From contig CAZQDJ010000018.1 of NCBI GenBank assembly GCA_964592275.1, positions 1 through 22,229 on the forward strand: 22,229 bases of DNA, written 5' to 3'. Position numbers and translations under genes: made by a program. Source of the stretch: CANNBR01 sp964592275 (GTDB lineage: Bacteria > Babelota > Babeliae > Babelales > CAIQNR01). Shown in pieces: positions 7,327 to 14,015 of the stretch (its first letter is position 1; every line of letters starts with the position of its first letter). The notes beneath the pieces are model-generated. The model searched no databases. It saw nothing but the letters and a program-made list of their open reading frames with translations, and was not told where the DNA came from.

Positions 7327-8430
7327 TTATTTTAATTGCTCCACGACAATGTCTTCGTATTGTTTGGAAAGTTTATATTTTCTACCTCTATTTGAGGGAT
7401 CAGCAATTTCTAAAAAACCTTCTTTTACCCATGCAGCACAAAGTTCTGCGCTGGTACGTGGCTTAAGACCGAAAAGTTCTCTGATTTGACCGCTTGTAAT
7501 GGTTTCAAATTCTTGAAAGAGCTCAAGCACTTTGCGTTGGCGTGGGTCGAGTTTGCGAATTTGTCTGCTTTGATCAGGTGAGCCTTGCGCATGAGCTTTG
7601 GTCATTTGTTTAATTACATTTTCAAATGCGACAGCCATACCTTCTACAAAGTACTCAATCCACGGTGTGATGTTTGCGTGAATACGTCCTAGGTAATAGT
7701 TATGAGATTCACCGATGCTTATAGAATCATAATACGCTCCAAGGTTACGAGCGTAATATTCTTCTAATGAGTAAAGTCCTTTGAGGTCATAACCTCCGAG
7801 ATGCAACAGTAAGGTTGTTAACAATCGAGCAGTTCTGCCATTGCCATCATAATACGGATGAATAGTTGCAAATTGGTAATGTGCAATACTTGCGATAATG
7901 GTACAAGGGGTTTCGTCTTTTTTATTAATCCAGTTGACCATACCTGTCATGAGGGCAGAGACATCTTTTGCTTCTGGTGGCATGTACACAATAGTTTTTG
8001 TTCTTGAGTCTTGAATGACATTTTGACCATCACGGTAGACTGTTGGTTTTATTTTTACTTTACCATCCGACATTACAAGCGCATGGATGGTTTGAATCAT
8101 TTTTTCAGTAACCGGGGCGCTAGCAGCTGCCCATTGTTCAACCTGAGTGAGCGCTGCATAATAACCTTTGACTTCATGCTCATCACGTTCACGTCCAGGA
8201 AAATGTCCTTTATGTTTGATAACTTGTTCTATTTGTTCAGGAGAAAGAGCATTGCCTTCAATCAATGTAGAATAATGAGTCGTATAAAGCCGAGCGCTTT
8301 CTCGTAACGATGCCAAGACGATGGGAGTTACTGGTAGATGTACAACACGTTCTTTTGCAGCTTCAATACGTGTTAGGCTGTTCATGATTTTTGGTGTAAT
8401 CGTGTACCGTGGTTCAAATTTTATCGGCAT
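7327..8430 (-). CDS. Fic-family protein (AMPylase-type) with C-terminal winged helix
   Basis: Fic proteins usually transfer AMP from ATP onto Tyr/Ser/Thr of target proteins. The catalytic motif HPYYDGNGRTAR is complete at 191-202 (His191; metal-binding Asp195; GNGR anion hole). An N-terminal STLIEGN (54-60) matches the inhibitory [S/T]xxxE[G/N] helix, so this is a self-inhibited class II enzyme. The C-terminal 70 residues (QRKVLELFQEF...ITSGQIRELFGLKPRTSAELCAAWVKEGFLE) look like a winged helix-turn-helix, suggesting DNA binding or autoregulation. AGGAG lies just before the ATG. The length, 367, is normal. A broken copy of its 3' end lies directly upstream at 8548-8724. The target is unknown; a bacterial regulatory role is as likely as a host effector role. 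Confidence 0.92.
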   Translation of the reverse strand: MPIKFEPRYTITPKIMNSLTRIEAAKERVVHLPVTPIVLASLRESARLYTTHYSTLIEGNALSPEQIEQVIKHKGHFPGRERDEHEVKGYYAALTQVEQWAAASAPVTEKMIQTIHALVMSDGKVKIKPTVYRDGQNVIQDSRTKTIVYMPPEAKDVSALMTGMVNWINKKDETPCTIIASIAHYQFATIHPYYDGNGRTARLLTTLLLHLGGYDLKGLYSLEEYYARNLGAYYDSISIGESHNYYLGRIHANITPWIEYFVEGMAVAFENVIKQMTKAHAQGSPDQSRQIRKLDPRQRKVLELFQEFETITSGQIRELFGLKPRTSAELCAAWVKEGFLEIADPSNRGRKYKLSKQYEDIVVEQLK

Positions 8431-8444
8431 TTTTGCTCCTTATC

Positions 8445-8477
8445 TGCGGTTTGTATGCGGATTGTCTGCGATCATGA
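8445..8477 (-). promoter_or_regulatory. Three 11-bp direct repeats in the fic leader (operator candidate)
   Basis: On the plus strand TGCG begins at 8445, 8456 and 8467, exactly 11 bp apart: TGCGGTTTGTA, TGCGGATTGTC, TGCGATCATGA. The array lies between the fic ribosome site and a possible promoter at 8485-8513, so a bound protein would sit at the transcription start. The Fic winged helix is the obvious candidate for a self-repressor, but that is inference. Confidence 0.4.
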
Positions 8478-8484
8478 TTTATTA

Positions 8485-8513
8485 ATTATGCAAATGGACC
8501 GCGGATAACACAA
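8485..8513 (-). promoter_or_regulatory. Possible promoter for fic
   Basis: Minus strand: TTGTGT (8513-8508), a 17-nt spacer, CATAAT (8490-8485). The -10 box matches five of six consensus bases; the -35 box is weaker. Transcription would start near 8478, at the edge of the 11-bp repeat array. Confidence 0.35.
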
Positions 8514-8547
8514 CTCCTAATTCTGAAATAAGCTTAAATTTTTCCCA

Positions 8548-8724
8548 AAATGATGTCTTCGTATTGTTTAGAAAGTTTATATTTTCTACCTCTATTTGAG
8601 GGTCAGCAATTTCTAAAAAACCTTCTTTTACCCATGCAGCACAAAGTTGCGCGTTGGTACTCGGTTGAAGGCAAAAAAGTTCTTTGATCTGACTACTTGT
8701 GATAATTTTAAACTCTTTGAATAA
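8548..8724 (-). pseudogene. Frameshifted remnant of a second fic gene (3' end only)
   Basis: This stretch duplicates the 3' end of the intact fic gene. Positions 8553-8648 match 7349-7445 with one substitution and one missing base; 8649-8724 match 7446-7520 more loosely. Translated on the minus strand it gives ITSSQIKELFCLQPSTNAQ, then LCAAWVKEGFLEIADP, the same winged-helix block as the intact protein. The missing base then throws it out of frame (intact: ADPSNRGRKYKL; here: ADPQIEVENINF). The 5' part, including the Fic catalytic motif, is absent: homology stops at the left end of the MITE-like element. It is a dead tandem paralogue. Confidence 0.8.
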
Positions 8725-9017
8725 GAGCTTATCCGAAAATTAATAGATACATTAAAAAAATCCCGTCATCCTCAGCGATGCCCTCTTTCGCATAAAGCTT
8801 CAGCGTGGCACCACGCCTTAGCACATAGTGCGACGGCGGGTGGAGTAGCCACGTCCGAATGGACGAGTGGCGTATGACTGAGCGTTGGCGACTGGATCCC
8901 CGTACCGTTCACTCAGTCTAACGAAACATTTTATGTTTCGCCGTGACCTCGTTCTCTGGGGATGACAGTAAAAAAACAAACTTAAAAGATGGTTTGAAGT
9001 AATTTTCGGATAAGCTC
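8725..9017. mobile_element. MITE-like element with 18-bp terminal inverted repeats
   Basis: GAGCTTATCCGAAAATTA (8725-8742) is repeated as a perfect inverse complement at 9000-9017. A TAA flanks each side (8722-8724 and 9018-9020), consistent with a 3-bp target duplication. The 293-bp body has no credible gene. It contains a second inverted pair, GTCATCCTCAG near 8765 and CTGGGGATGAC near 8957, and small hairpins such as GCGTGG/CCACGC (8803-8816) and CGAAACAT/ATGTTTCG (8922-8940). The body is more GC-rich than its surroundings. A 3-bp TNA duplication is typical of some IS5-type transposases, so an IS5-like helper elsewhere in the genome is possible (inference). Confidence 0.7.
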
Positions 9018-9018
9018 T

Positions 9019-9078
9019 AACAAATAAAAGAACCTTCTTATTTCTCACGTGAGAAATAAGAAGGTTCTTTTATTTGTT
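9019..9078. terminator. Perfect 60-bp palindrome, likely bidirectional terminator
   Basis: Two 30-nt arms centred between 9048 and 9049 (TTTCTCAC/GTGAGAAA at the centre) are exact inverse complements with no spacer. On either strand the GC-richer core containing GAACCTTC/GAAGGTTC is followed by a T-rich stretch, as in a factor-independent terminator. It lies 18 nt past the stop of the repeat-protein gene (minus strand) and would terminate that transcript. It directly touches the right end of the MITE-like element. Confidence 0.7.
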
Positions 9079-9096
9079 TAGATTTTTGCTAAAAGG

Positions 9097-9861
9097 TTAG
9101 GATTGCGGCTTGCCGTTTTTCACCCATTCGGCTTCATTTAAAATTTGTTCTGATGATTCTGAGTTATTTAGTAAGTAGTTTTCAAATGCTAGTGCTTGTT
9201 GTTCTGCTGGAGTTAGTTTTCTGTGTTGTTCTAGTGCTTCAAGACGATTTTTAGCCTTCAATTGTTGGTTGTATCCCTTTACCCATTCGGCTTCGTTTAA
9301 AATTTGTTCTGATGATTCTGAGTTATTTAGTAAGTAGTTTTCAAATGCTAGTGCTTGTTGTTCTGCTGGAGTTAGTTTTCTGTGTTGTTCTAGTGTTTCA
9401 AGACGATTTTTAGCCTTCAATTGTTGATTGTATCTATTTAACCATTCAGCTTTGCTTAAAATTTCTATTTTTGGTGTTTCTAAGTTGTTTAACAAATAGT
9501 TTTCATATGCTAGTTCTAGTTGTTCTGCTGGAGTTAGGGTTCTGTTTTGACCTTGTATTTCAAGATTTCTTCTGAAATTAAATTGTTCGTAGTATTGGGT
9601 TTCCCATTTATGCTTAGGCATTATTTCGGTCCTTCTTTCGAAAGAGTCAGCCCACATATTATGACCTTCTTTCCTTAAGTCTTGTAGCCAAGCTATTTGC
9701 AGTTGTGGACTATATGGCATTGTATTCTTTACAAAGGCTTGATAAGCCATATTTAATTGTTTTTGAGTTAGTGGTTTGTCGATCTTTTCTTCGGCACTTG
9801 CTTGGTTATTTACTTGCGAAATCAGTAAAAGACTAATTAATAATCTGTTTTTTAGTTTCAT
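9097..9861 (-). CDS. Secreted protein with 53-residue tandem repeats
   Basis: No family is recognised. A signal peptide (KLKNRLLISLLLISQVNNQASA) is followed by about 230 residues, mostly repeats. The best unit reads RKLTPAEQQALAFENYLLNN, SESSEQILNEAEWVKGYNQQ, LKAKNRLEALEQH; copies at the DNA level are offset by exactly 159 bp (near 9123, 9282, 9441), with a fourth, weaker one at 9603 offset by 162 bp. The last two copies are almost identical, the first ones are diverged, and the repeat stops mid-unit at NGKPQS. Units look helical, with invariant Trp and Tyr, reminiscent of helical-hairpin repeats but not matching TPR or ankyrin consensus. GGAG lies before the ATG. A secreted binding protein or effector is plausible. 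Confidence 0.7.
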   Translation of the reverse strand: MKLKNRLLISLLLISQVNNQASAEEKIDKPLTQKQLNMAYQAFVKNTMPYSPQLQIAWLQDLRKEGHNMWADSFERRTEIMPKHKWETQYYEQFNFRRNLEIQGQNRTLTPAEQLELAYENYLLNNLETPKIEILSKAEWLNRYNQQLKAKNRLETLEQHRKLTPAEQQALAFENYLLNNSESSEQILNEAEWVKGYNQQLKAKNRLEALEQHRKLTPAEQQALAFENYLLNNSESSEQILNEAEWVKNGKPQS

Positions 9862-10131
9862 TTTGTCTCCAATCTTCTTTATTTTATATAAGATAAATTA
9901 CAATTTCATAATAACAATAAGAATTTTCAAATTGCAATAATTTTATATTAATAAATTAAAAAAGAGTGGCGTTTTAGACTTGGCCAACACAAAATAGAGC
10001 AGTATTTCCAATCTTTTTTTCGATTGATTATATAATGAGAGAGCTGTGTTTAGAATTGTATTGGTCAAGAAATAACATCAAGTAAAATTTGCCCATCTGC
10101 ATAAGCTTTAAGGGTTTTGTTGAGGTCTATT
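9862..10131. other. AT-rich intergenic stretch, no gene seen
   Basis: The region is very A+T rich, especially 9885-9960. It holds the leader of the repeat-protein gene (GGAG before its ATG). I see no strong hairpin, repeat or RNA gene. An apparent minus-strand frame at 10065-10307 mostly overlaps the kinase gene and has no support. Confidence 0.4.
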
Positions 10132-11022
10132 TTACTTCCGTACTGATATTTGATTTTGTAGAGTGATAAAAATTTCTGTAAGTCGTTCAAATTCTTTGAT
10201 ATGGCGTCCATCTTCGAGCGACCAAGCCCAGGCAAGTACGCTCTGTACAAAAGTCCAGCCGTAAATTCGTGCAGGGTCGATACTGAGTTTTTTTGCAGCA
10301 AGAGCAATGCGTCGCTCGATAATCATGTGTGCATCGGGAGATTCGATAAGTTTTTGGAAAGGGTTGCACATAAAAATGGCTATTTCATAAGCAGGTTCTC
10401 CCATCACCGCTTGCGGATCAATAACGATCCAAGAGTCAGCATGCTGAAGAATGTTGCCATGGTGAAAGTCTCCATGGAGTAAAACTGATGGTGGCGCTGT
10501 TGCAAGGAGCTGTGTTTTTAAGTTACGGGCTTTTTCTAAGTAGGTGTCGGGAATATTCCAGTTTTTATCAAGTAACACAACTCGTTGTGCAAGCGAAGTG
10601 AAAGTTCCTTCTGCAGGAGCTGGTATGCGATGCAACTGTTGCATGAGTTTGCATGCAATTTCAAGAGATTCACTATCCTTTTCAGGAAAAAAAGGGTGTA
10701 AAGAGTTTCCTGGAGCTGCTTGCTCTAGGAGCACTGCTCCCATTTGGTAGTGTAAAATTGAAGTGGCATACTTGCCTTTGAAAAATTCTAATGCTTTGAT
10801 CTCTTGTTCTAGTTCTTTGTGATCAAGCCCTATTTTTAAAATAATTGGTTGTATTCCACATACACCGGAAAGAACATAATTATACGTGAGATTTTCAACA
10901 GGCTTAAGATCAGATAGTCCCCATTGGTCTGCCAGGTTTTGAATAAACATTGGCACATCGGCAAGCCATTTTTTGCCATGATCGCCATACCTTGTGATCA
11001 TATTTTTTTCAAATTCATTCAT
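10132..11022 (-). CDS. APH(6)/hydroxyurea-phosphotransferase-like kinase
   Basis: This is a protein-kinase-like small-molecule phosphotransferase. HGDFHHGN at 183-190 carries the catalytic Asp185, VIDPQ (Asp202) binds metal, and VMGEPAYE follows, as in the StrB/APH(6) family. ILKIG near residue 61-65 holds the ATP-binding Lys. The length of 296 fits the family (about 270-300). It lacks a signal peptide. Family members inactivate streptomycin or hydroxyurea, but many chromosomal ones have unknown natural substrates, so resistance should not be assumed. It starts about 60 nt downstream of the membrane-protein gene and may share its transcript. Confidence 0.8.
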   Translation of the reverse strand: MNEFEKNMITRYGDHGKKWLADVPMFIQNLADQWGLSDLKPVENLTYNYVLSGVCGIQPIILKIGLDHKELEQEIKALEFFKGKYATSILHYQMGAVLLEQAAPGNSLHPFFPEKDSESLEIACKLMQQLHRIPAPAEGTFTSLAQRVVLLDKNWNIPDTYLEKARNLKTQLLATAPPSVLLHGDFHHGNILQHADSWIVIDPQAVMGEPAYEIAIFMCNPFQKLIESPDAHMIIERRIALAAKKLSIDPARIYGWTFVQSVLAWAWSLEDGRHIKEFERLTEIFITLQNQISVRK

Positions 11023-11086
11023 GGCATAATTTCTTTTTTGAAGGCGTTTTTTCGAGTGTAAAGAAAATAGGGGTTTTGGTCGTGGT

Positions 11087-11560
11087 TTAATTTTTACTAT
11101 TCATCTGAGTGCGCGCGGGAGAACAAGCATTTTTTGTTGTTGTGTAAAAGGCGCGAGAGGTGAGATCGTTGATAGTTTTACATGTTTTCCAGCTGTAGGA
11201 GGAAGCGGTTTTGAGCCCTTCCCATGCAAGCCAAGAGGTTCCAGCTGCAGCCATAAGTGCTCCAGAATAGACGAGGCTTGCGGTTACTTGGAAGATTTCT
11301 TCCCCACTGTTTTCGTCATTGCATTCAGAAGCGCGAAGTGCATAGTTTTTATCTGCGCATCGTATTTCTCTTGCTGTATAGTCAGCTATTCCTAAACCTA
11401 CTCCGGCTGCAGCTATACAAATGCCACTTCCAGTAAGTGCAAGGGCAGATAAAGCCGGGTTTTTTTGGTAGCCAGATGTGAGTTCTTCTGCGCTGTAGAG
11501 GGTTACATTTGTTACTGTGGTTGTGCAAAGCAATAAAATAAAGATTTTTCGAGATAGCAT
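11087..11560 (-). CDS. Exported or membrane protein of unknown function
   Basis: The 157-residue protein starts with a hydrophobic signal (FILLLCTTTVTNVTL, cleavage near YSA). Two further hydrophobic helices follow: about 35-60 (ALSALALTGSGICIAAAGVGLGIA) and about 93-115 (TASLVYSGALMAAAGTSWLAW). Four cysteines lie in or after the mature part, including RCADKNYALRASEC between the helices. Glycine/alanine-rich helix pairs of this sort are common in small membrane proteins. An AAGG precedes the ATG. The family is not recognised. Confidence 0.6.
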   Translation of the reverse strand: MLSRKIFILLLCTTTVTNVTLYSAEELTSGYQKNPALSALALTGSGICIAAAGVGLGIADYTAREIRCADKNYALRASECNDENSGEEIFQVTASLVYSGALMAAAGTSWLAWEGLKTASSYSWKTCKTINDLTSRAFYTTTKNACSPARTQMNSKN

Positions 11561-11692
11561 GAGAGCCTTTTTGGTTTGGTAAAGAGAATGGTTTAAAGGT
11601 GAAATAGTGTAGTCTATTTTTAAAAAATTACATTTATTAGGCGCTATTTTTATTGGGAAACTATGAGGTGGTAGAGCGGATTATTGAGTGTG

Positions 11693-12478
11693 TTACGGAA
11701 GATTGCTGATGACTTGTTTTTGGACGAACTCAAAAGCTTCATCAAAATTCCAATGCGCTTTATGCGGGAGAAGGGGATGCATATCAAGTTGAAAGTCGGT
11801 ATCAAGTCGCTTGAGGTCCATATTTTTTTGAAATAATTCTCTGGAAATTGAAGTATTGTTATGTGTGCAATACTTTCGAAAAATTTCAACTGTTTGTTCA
11901 ATGTTTACGAGATTGTTGCTAAAAACATGCCATGCATCAAATAAGTCCCTTCCTTTTTTTCTTTGATAGAGAGCTCTGAGTTTGGTTGCCATTAGTTCTT
12001 CGAGTTCATAGGTAGGAATTTCACAGGAACCTTTGAACCATTCTGAATCTACAGAAAAGTGCTCGTAGCGAAGAGGTAATACTTGAAAATGTTCGGTGGT
12101 ATTGATTTCGATTTTTAACTTTGTAGGCAGACCATTAATTCCTTCGTATTGATAGATCAGTTTGGCGCTGCGTTCGGTGAGCTTTCGTTTTGGTTCTCCA
12201 AGCCAATTTTTTAAAACTTCTCGAATAGCATCGATAGTTTCTCCAATTGGTTCTGCAGTGAGTTGTACAAAATCAATGTCTTCACTGTAACGAGTAGGTG
12301 GCTTGAGAAATAGTTTGTTAAGCGCGGTTCCTCCGCGAAACACAAGACTTTTTTGAATATGAGGATCGTTGTAAAGGCATACAAGTGCACGACTGATTAT
12401 GAGGTCTTGTTCAATCATGACGAGCTCTTTCCATCTGGCTTGAGAACGCCAATCTTCAATGAATTTTTCGGGTATCAT
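11693..12478 (-). CDS. abiEii: AbiEii-type nucleotidyltransferase toxin
   Basis: AbiEii is the toxin of the type IV AbiE system, known for phage abortive infection and plasmid stabilisation. It belongs to the polymerase-beta-like nucleotidyltransferases (DUF1814). The signature is intact: FRGGTALNK (47-55), RYSEDIDF (63-70) with the two metal-binding Asp residues 67 and 69, and ELMATKLRALYQRKKGRDLFD further on, matching the conserved Lys and RDLFD motifs. At 261 residues it is near usual length. Its ATG overlaps the stop of the antitoxin gene by 4 bp, the typical order (antitoxin first). No sign of decay. Confidence 0.92.
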   Translation of the reverse strand: MIPEKFIEDWRSQARWKELVMIEQDLIISRALVCLYNDPHIQKSLVFRGGTALNKLFLKPPTRYSEDIDFVQLTAEPIGETIDAIREVLKNWLGEPKRKLTERSAKLIYQYEGINGLPTKLKIEINTTEHFQVLPLRYEHFSVDSEWFKGSCEIPTYELEELMATKLRALYQRKKGRDLFDAWHVFSNNLVNIEQTVEIFRKYCTHNNTSISRELFQKNMDLKRLDTDFQLDMHPLLPHKAHWNFDEAFEFVQKQVISNLP

Positions 12479-13281
12479 AGGTCGCTTTCGATAGTAGTGT
12501 TTTCAATGATCATCCATTTTTTTGAACGAGGAAAATGAGTTCTTGATAGTTGGGGAGCAAGAGGCACAAATTTAGTCATTTTGTTTTTTAAATAGAGTGC
12601 AAGCTTGTCAATGATGTTTTTCTTTTTTTTCTCTTCCATAGTTTCTATTTTTTCCAAGATGTAGCCAAGTCGTTGTACCCAGGCAATTTGGTCAGAAACA
12701 TGTGCGAGTTTAATGAGTTTGTCGGCATCAATTACTTCAACAAGTTCCGCTAGTACTGTTGCAATATGATTAAGACCACCGCTTTTCGATCGATAAAGTA
12801 GAAGATCCATGGCAGTAAGTTCTGGAGTTGCAACTTTAAGGTATCCAGTTTTTACAACAACATCGTTGATAGGTAGTCCTGCAATTGATTTTTTATAGAT
12901 GAATTCGATTTTGATGTAACCAAATTCCAGTGGATGTTGGGTGCGCTTAGTGGAAATTACCTGAAATCGGTGAGGCCTTTGATGTGATGCTCCATGGAAA
13001 AGTCCTGCAGTAAGCAAGGAGACGTAATAATCCGCGTTAAGGTATTTCATCAGGATTGGAATAAGTTCTTCTGGTGGGATTGAACCCTGAAGCTGATATT
13101 CAGGAGGCACAATAACATAAAGACCTCTAGCGGGACTGATAATTTCGCCTTGTTTTTTTAGGTGATGTATTGCAACGAGAGCTGAATTTTTAGATACATT
13201 AAGATCCTGCATAACTTGCTCAAGCGTAAAAGAGCGGTTTCCTTTTTTTCGGATATCTTTTAGATAGTTTATTAAACTCAT
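12475..13281 (-). CDS. abiEi: AbiEi-type antitoxin / transcriptional repressor
   Basis: AbiEi neutralises AbiEii and represses the operon. The N-terminus is a winged helix (FTLEQVMQDLNVSKNSALVAIHHLKKQGEIISPARGLYVIVPPEY), exactly the AbiEi layout with the GLYVIVPPEY wing. The larger C-terminal domain (from about residue 70, with TAGLFHGASHQRPHRFQVI and VATPELTAMDLLLY) matches the AbiEi antitoxin domain. Two ATGs lie in tandem at 13284 and 13281; AAGGA ends only 1 nt before the first, so the second is more likely used. Length 268. The leader contains an inverted repeat at 13292-13315 fit for autoregulation. Confidence 0.9.
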   Translation of the reverse strand: MSLINYLKDIRKKGNRSFTLEQVMQDLNVSKNSALVAIHHLKKQGEIISPARGLYVIVPPEYQLQGSIPPEELIPILMKYLNADYYVSLLTAGLFHGASHQRPHRFQVISTKRTQHPLEFGYIKIEFIYKKSIAGLPINDVVVKTGYLKVATPELTAMDLLLYRSKSGGLNHIATVLAELVEVIDADKLIKLAHVSDQIAWVQRLGYILEKIETMEEKKKKNIIDKLALYLKNKMTKFVPLAPQLSRTHFPRSKKWMIIENTTIESDL

Positions 13282-13291
13282 CATGTCCTTA

Positions 13292-13315
13292 ATATTAGTT
13301 ATTCAGTAATAATAT
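13292..13315 (-). promoter_or_regulatory. Inverted repeat in abiE leader (AbiEi operator candidate)
   Basis: ATATTA (13292-13297) and TAATAT (13310-13315) form an imperfect palindrome just before the abiEi ribosome site. A possible minus-strand promoter lies upstream: TTGCTT (13347-13342), a 16-nt spacer and TATCAT (13325-13320). AbiEi proteins are known to bind inverted repeats in their own promoters; this is the natural site. Confidence 0.4.
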
Positions 13316-13354
13316 CAACATGATAGGCCAAAAATAAAATAAAGCAATTTATTG

Positions 13355-13414
13355 AGCCTGTTGTGTGTCTAATATTATGTTTTTCGTAACATTAGACACA
13401 CAACAGGCTTTTTG
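13355..13414 (+). terminator. 19-bp perfect stem-loop with T-rich tail, between divergent genes
   Basis: AGCCTGTTGTGTGTCTAAT (13355-13373) pairs perfectly with 13391-13409 around a 17-nt loop. TTTTTGTT follows on the plus strand, giving terminator form in that direction only. No annotated plus-strand gene ends here, since both flanking genes point away. It may end a short RNA antisense to the abiE leader, or act as an insulator between the two units. Confidence 0.5.
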
Positions 13415-13451
13415 TTGAGCTTAAATTTAAGTAACGCTAAAATAATTTTTA

Positions 13452-13510
13452 AAAACATGGCATGTCTTTTAGGTGACAAAAAATGACACCTTACAACCAT
13501 GCTATGTTTT
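13452..13510. repeat. Nested inverted repeat upstream of the SRPBCC gene
   Basis: AAAACATGGCATG (13452-13464) pairs with CATGCTATGTTTT (13498-13510) with one G-U. Inside it, AGGTG (13471-13475) pairs with CACCT (13487-13491). The result is a two-tier hairpin about 80 nt before the next ATG. It could be a regulator site or a structured small RNA. It lacks a T-run directly after the outer stem. Confidence 0.45.
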
Positions 13511-13589
13511 GAAAATTGTACCCCCTTTTCTTATTTTGTAAATTCGCATACAATATATTTATTTACTATTTATTATCAATGAGGTCCGT

Positions 13590-14015
13590 ATGTGGAAAAG
13601 AACACACAGTAAATTGTATACCGAAGTGACAAAAGAAGCGGTTTGGCGAGTTTTAACCGATGTTAATAACTGGGCTACGTGGCATGGGGATCTTGATTCT
13701 TGCATCATGGAAGGTTCATTTAAGGTAGGCAATCATTTTATGTTGAAACCAAAAGGGATGAGTGCGGTAAAGATTGTTTTAACTGATGTTCAGCCGGAAA
13801 AGCAGTTTACTGATTGCACCAGTTTCTTTGGTGCCAAGATGCCGCATACGTTTGTGTTGGAAGAAACTCCTGAGGGTCTCAGGATTACGAGTACGTTGGT
13901 GGTGACCGGCATTCTTTCATGGGTGTGGATAAAATTGGTGGCACAACATGTGGCTGATTCGGTGTCAGAAGAAATGGATACGCTTATTGCTCTCGTAAGG
14001 AATAAACATGTCTAA
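13590..14015 (+). CDS. SRPBCC (START/polyketide-cyclase-like) protein
   Basis: A 141-residue helix-grip domain that binds hydrophobic ligands. The start YTEVTKEAVWRVLTDVNNWATWHGDLD is the standard SRPBCC opening (strand, then helix with WxxxTDxxxWxxW), followed by alternating strands (EGSFKVGNHFMLKPKG) and a long C-terminal helix (AQHVADSVSEEMDTLIALVRN). No catalytic residues can be assigned. AGG precedes the ATG at good distance. It is the first gene of a three-gene overlapping unit with a MarR regulator and an EVE protein. The ligand is unknown; sensing or handling of a small aromatic compound is possible. Confidence 0.8.
   Translation: MWKRTHSKLYTEVTKEAVWRVLTDVNNWATWHGDLDSCIMEGSFKVGNHFMLKPKGMSAVKIVLTDVQPEKQFTDCTSFFGAKMPHTFVLEETPEGLRITSTLVVTGILSWVWIKLVAQHVADSVSEEMDTLIALVRNKHV

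Noticed and set aside
8818..9048. Minus-strand 76-codon frame inside the MITE-like element
   Set aside because: It covers inverted repeats and half the palindrome, has no family resemblance and no ribosome site.
9123..9602. 159-bp repeats considered as a CRISPR array or intergenic repeat
   Set aside because: The period is a multiple of three and the units are in frame within a signal-peptide protein; there are no short spacers.
10065..10307. Minus-strand 80-codon frame overlapping the kinase 3' end
   Set aside because: It overlaps a well-supported kinase in another frame and shows no domain or start signal.
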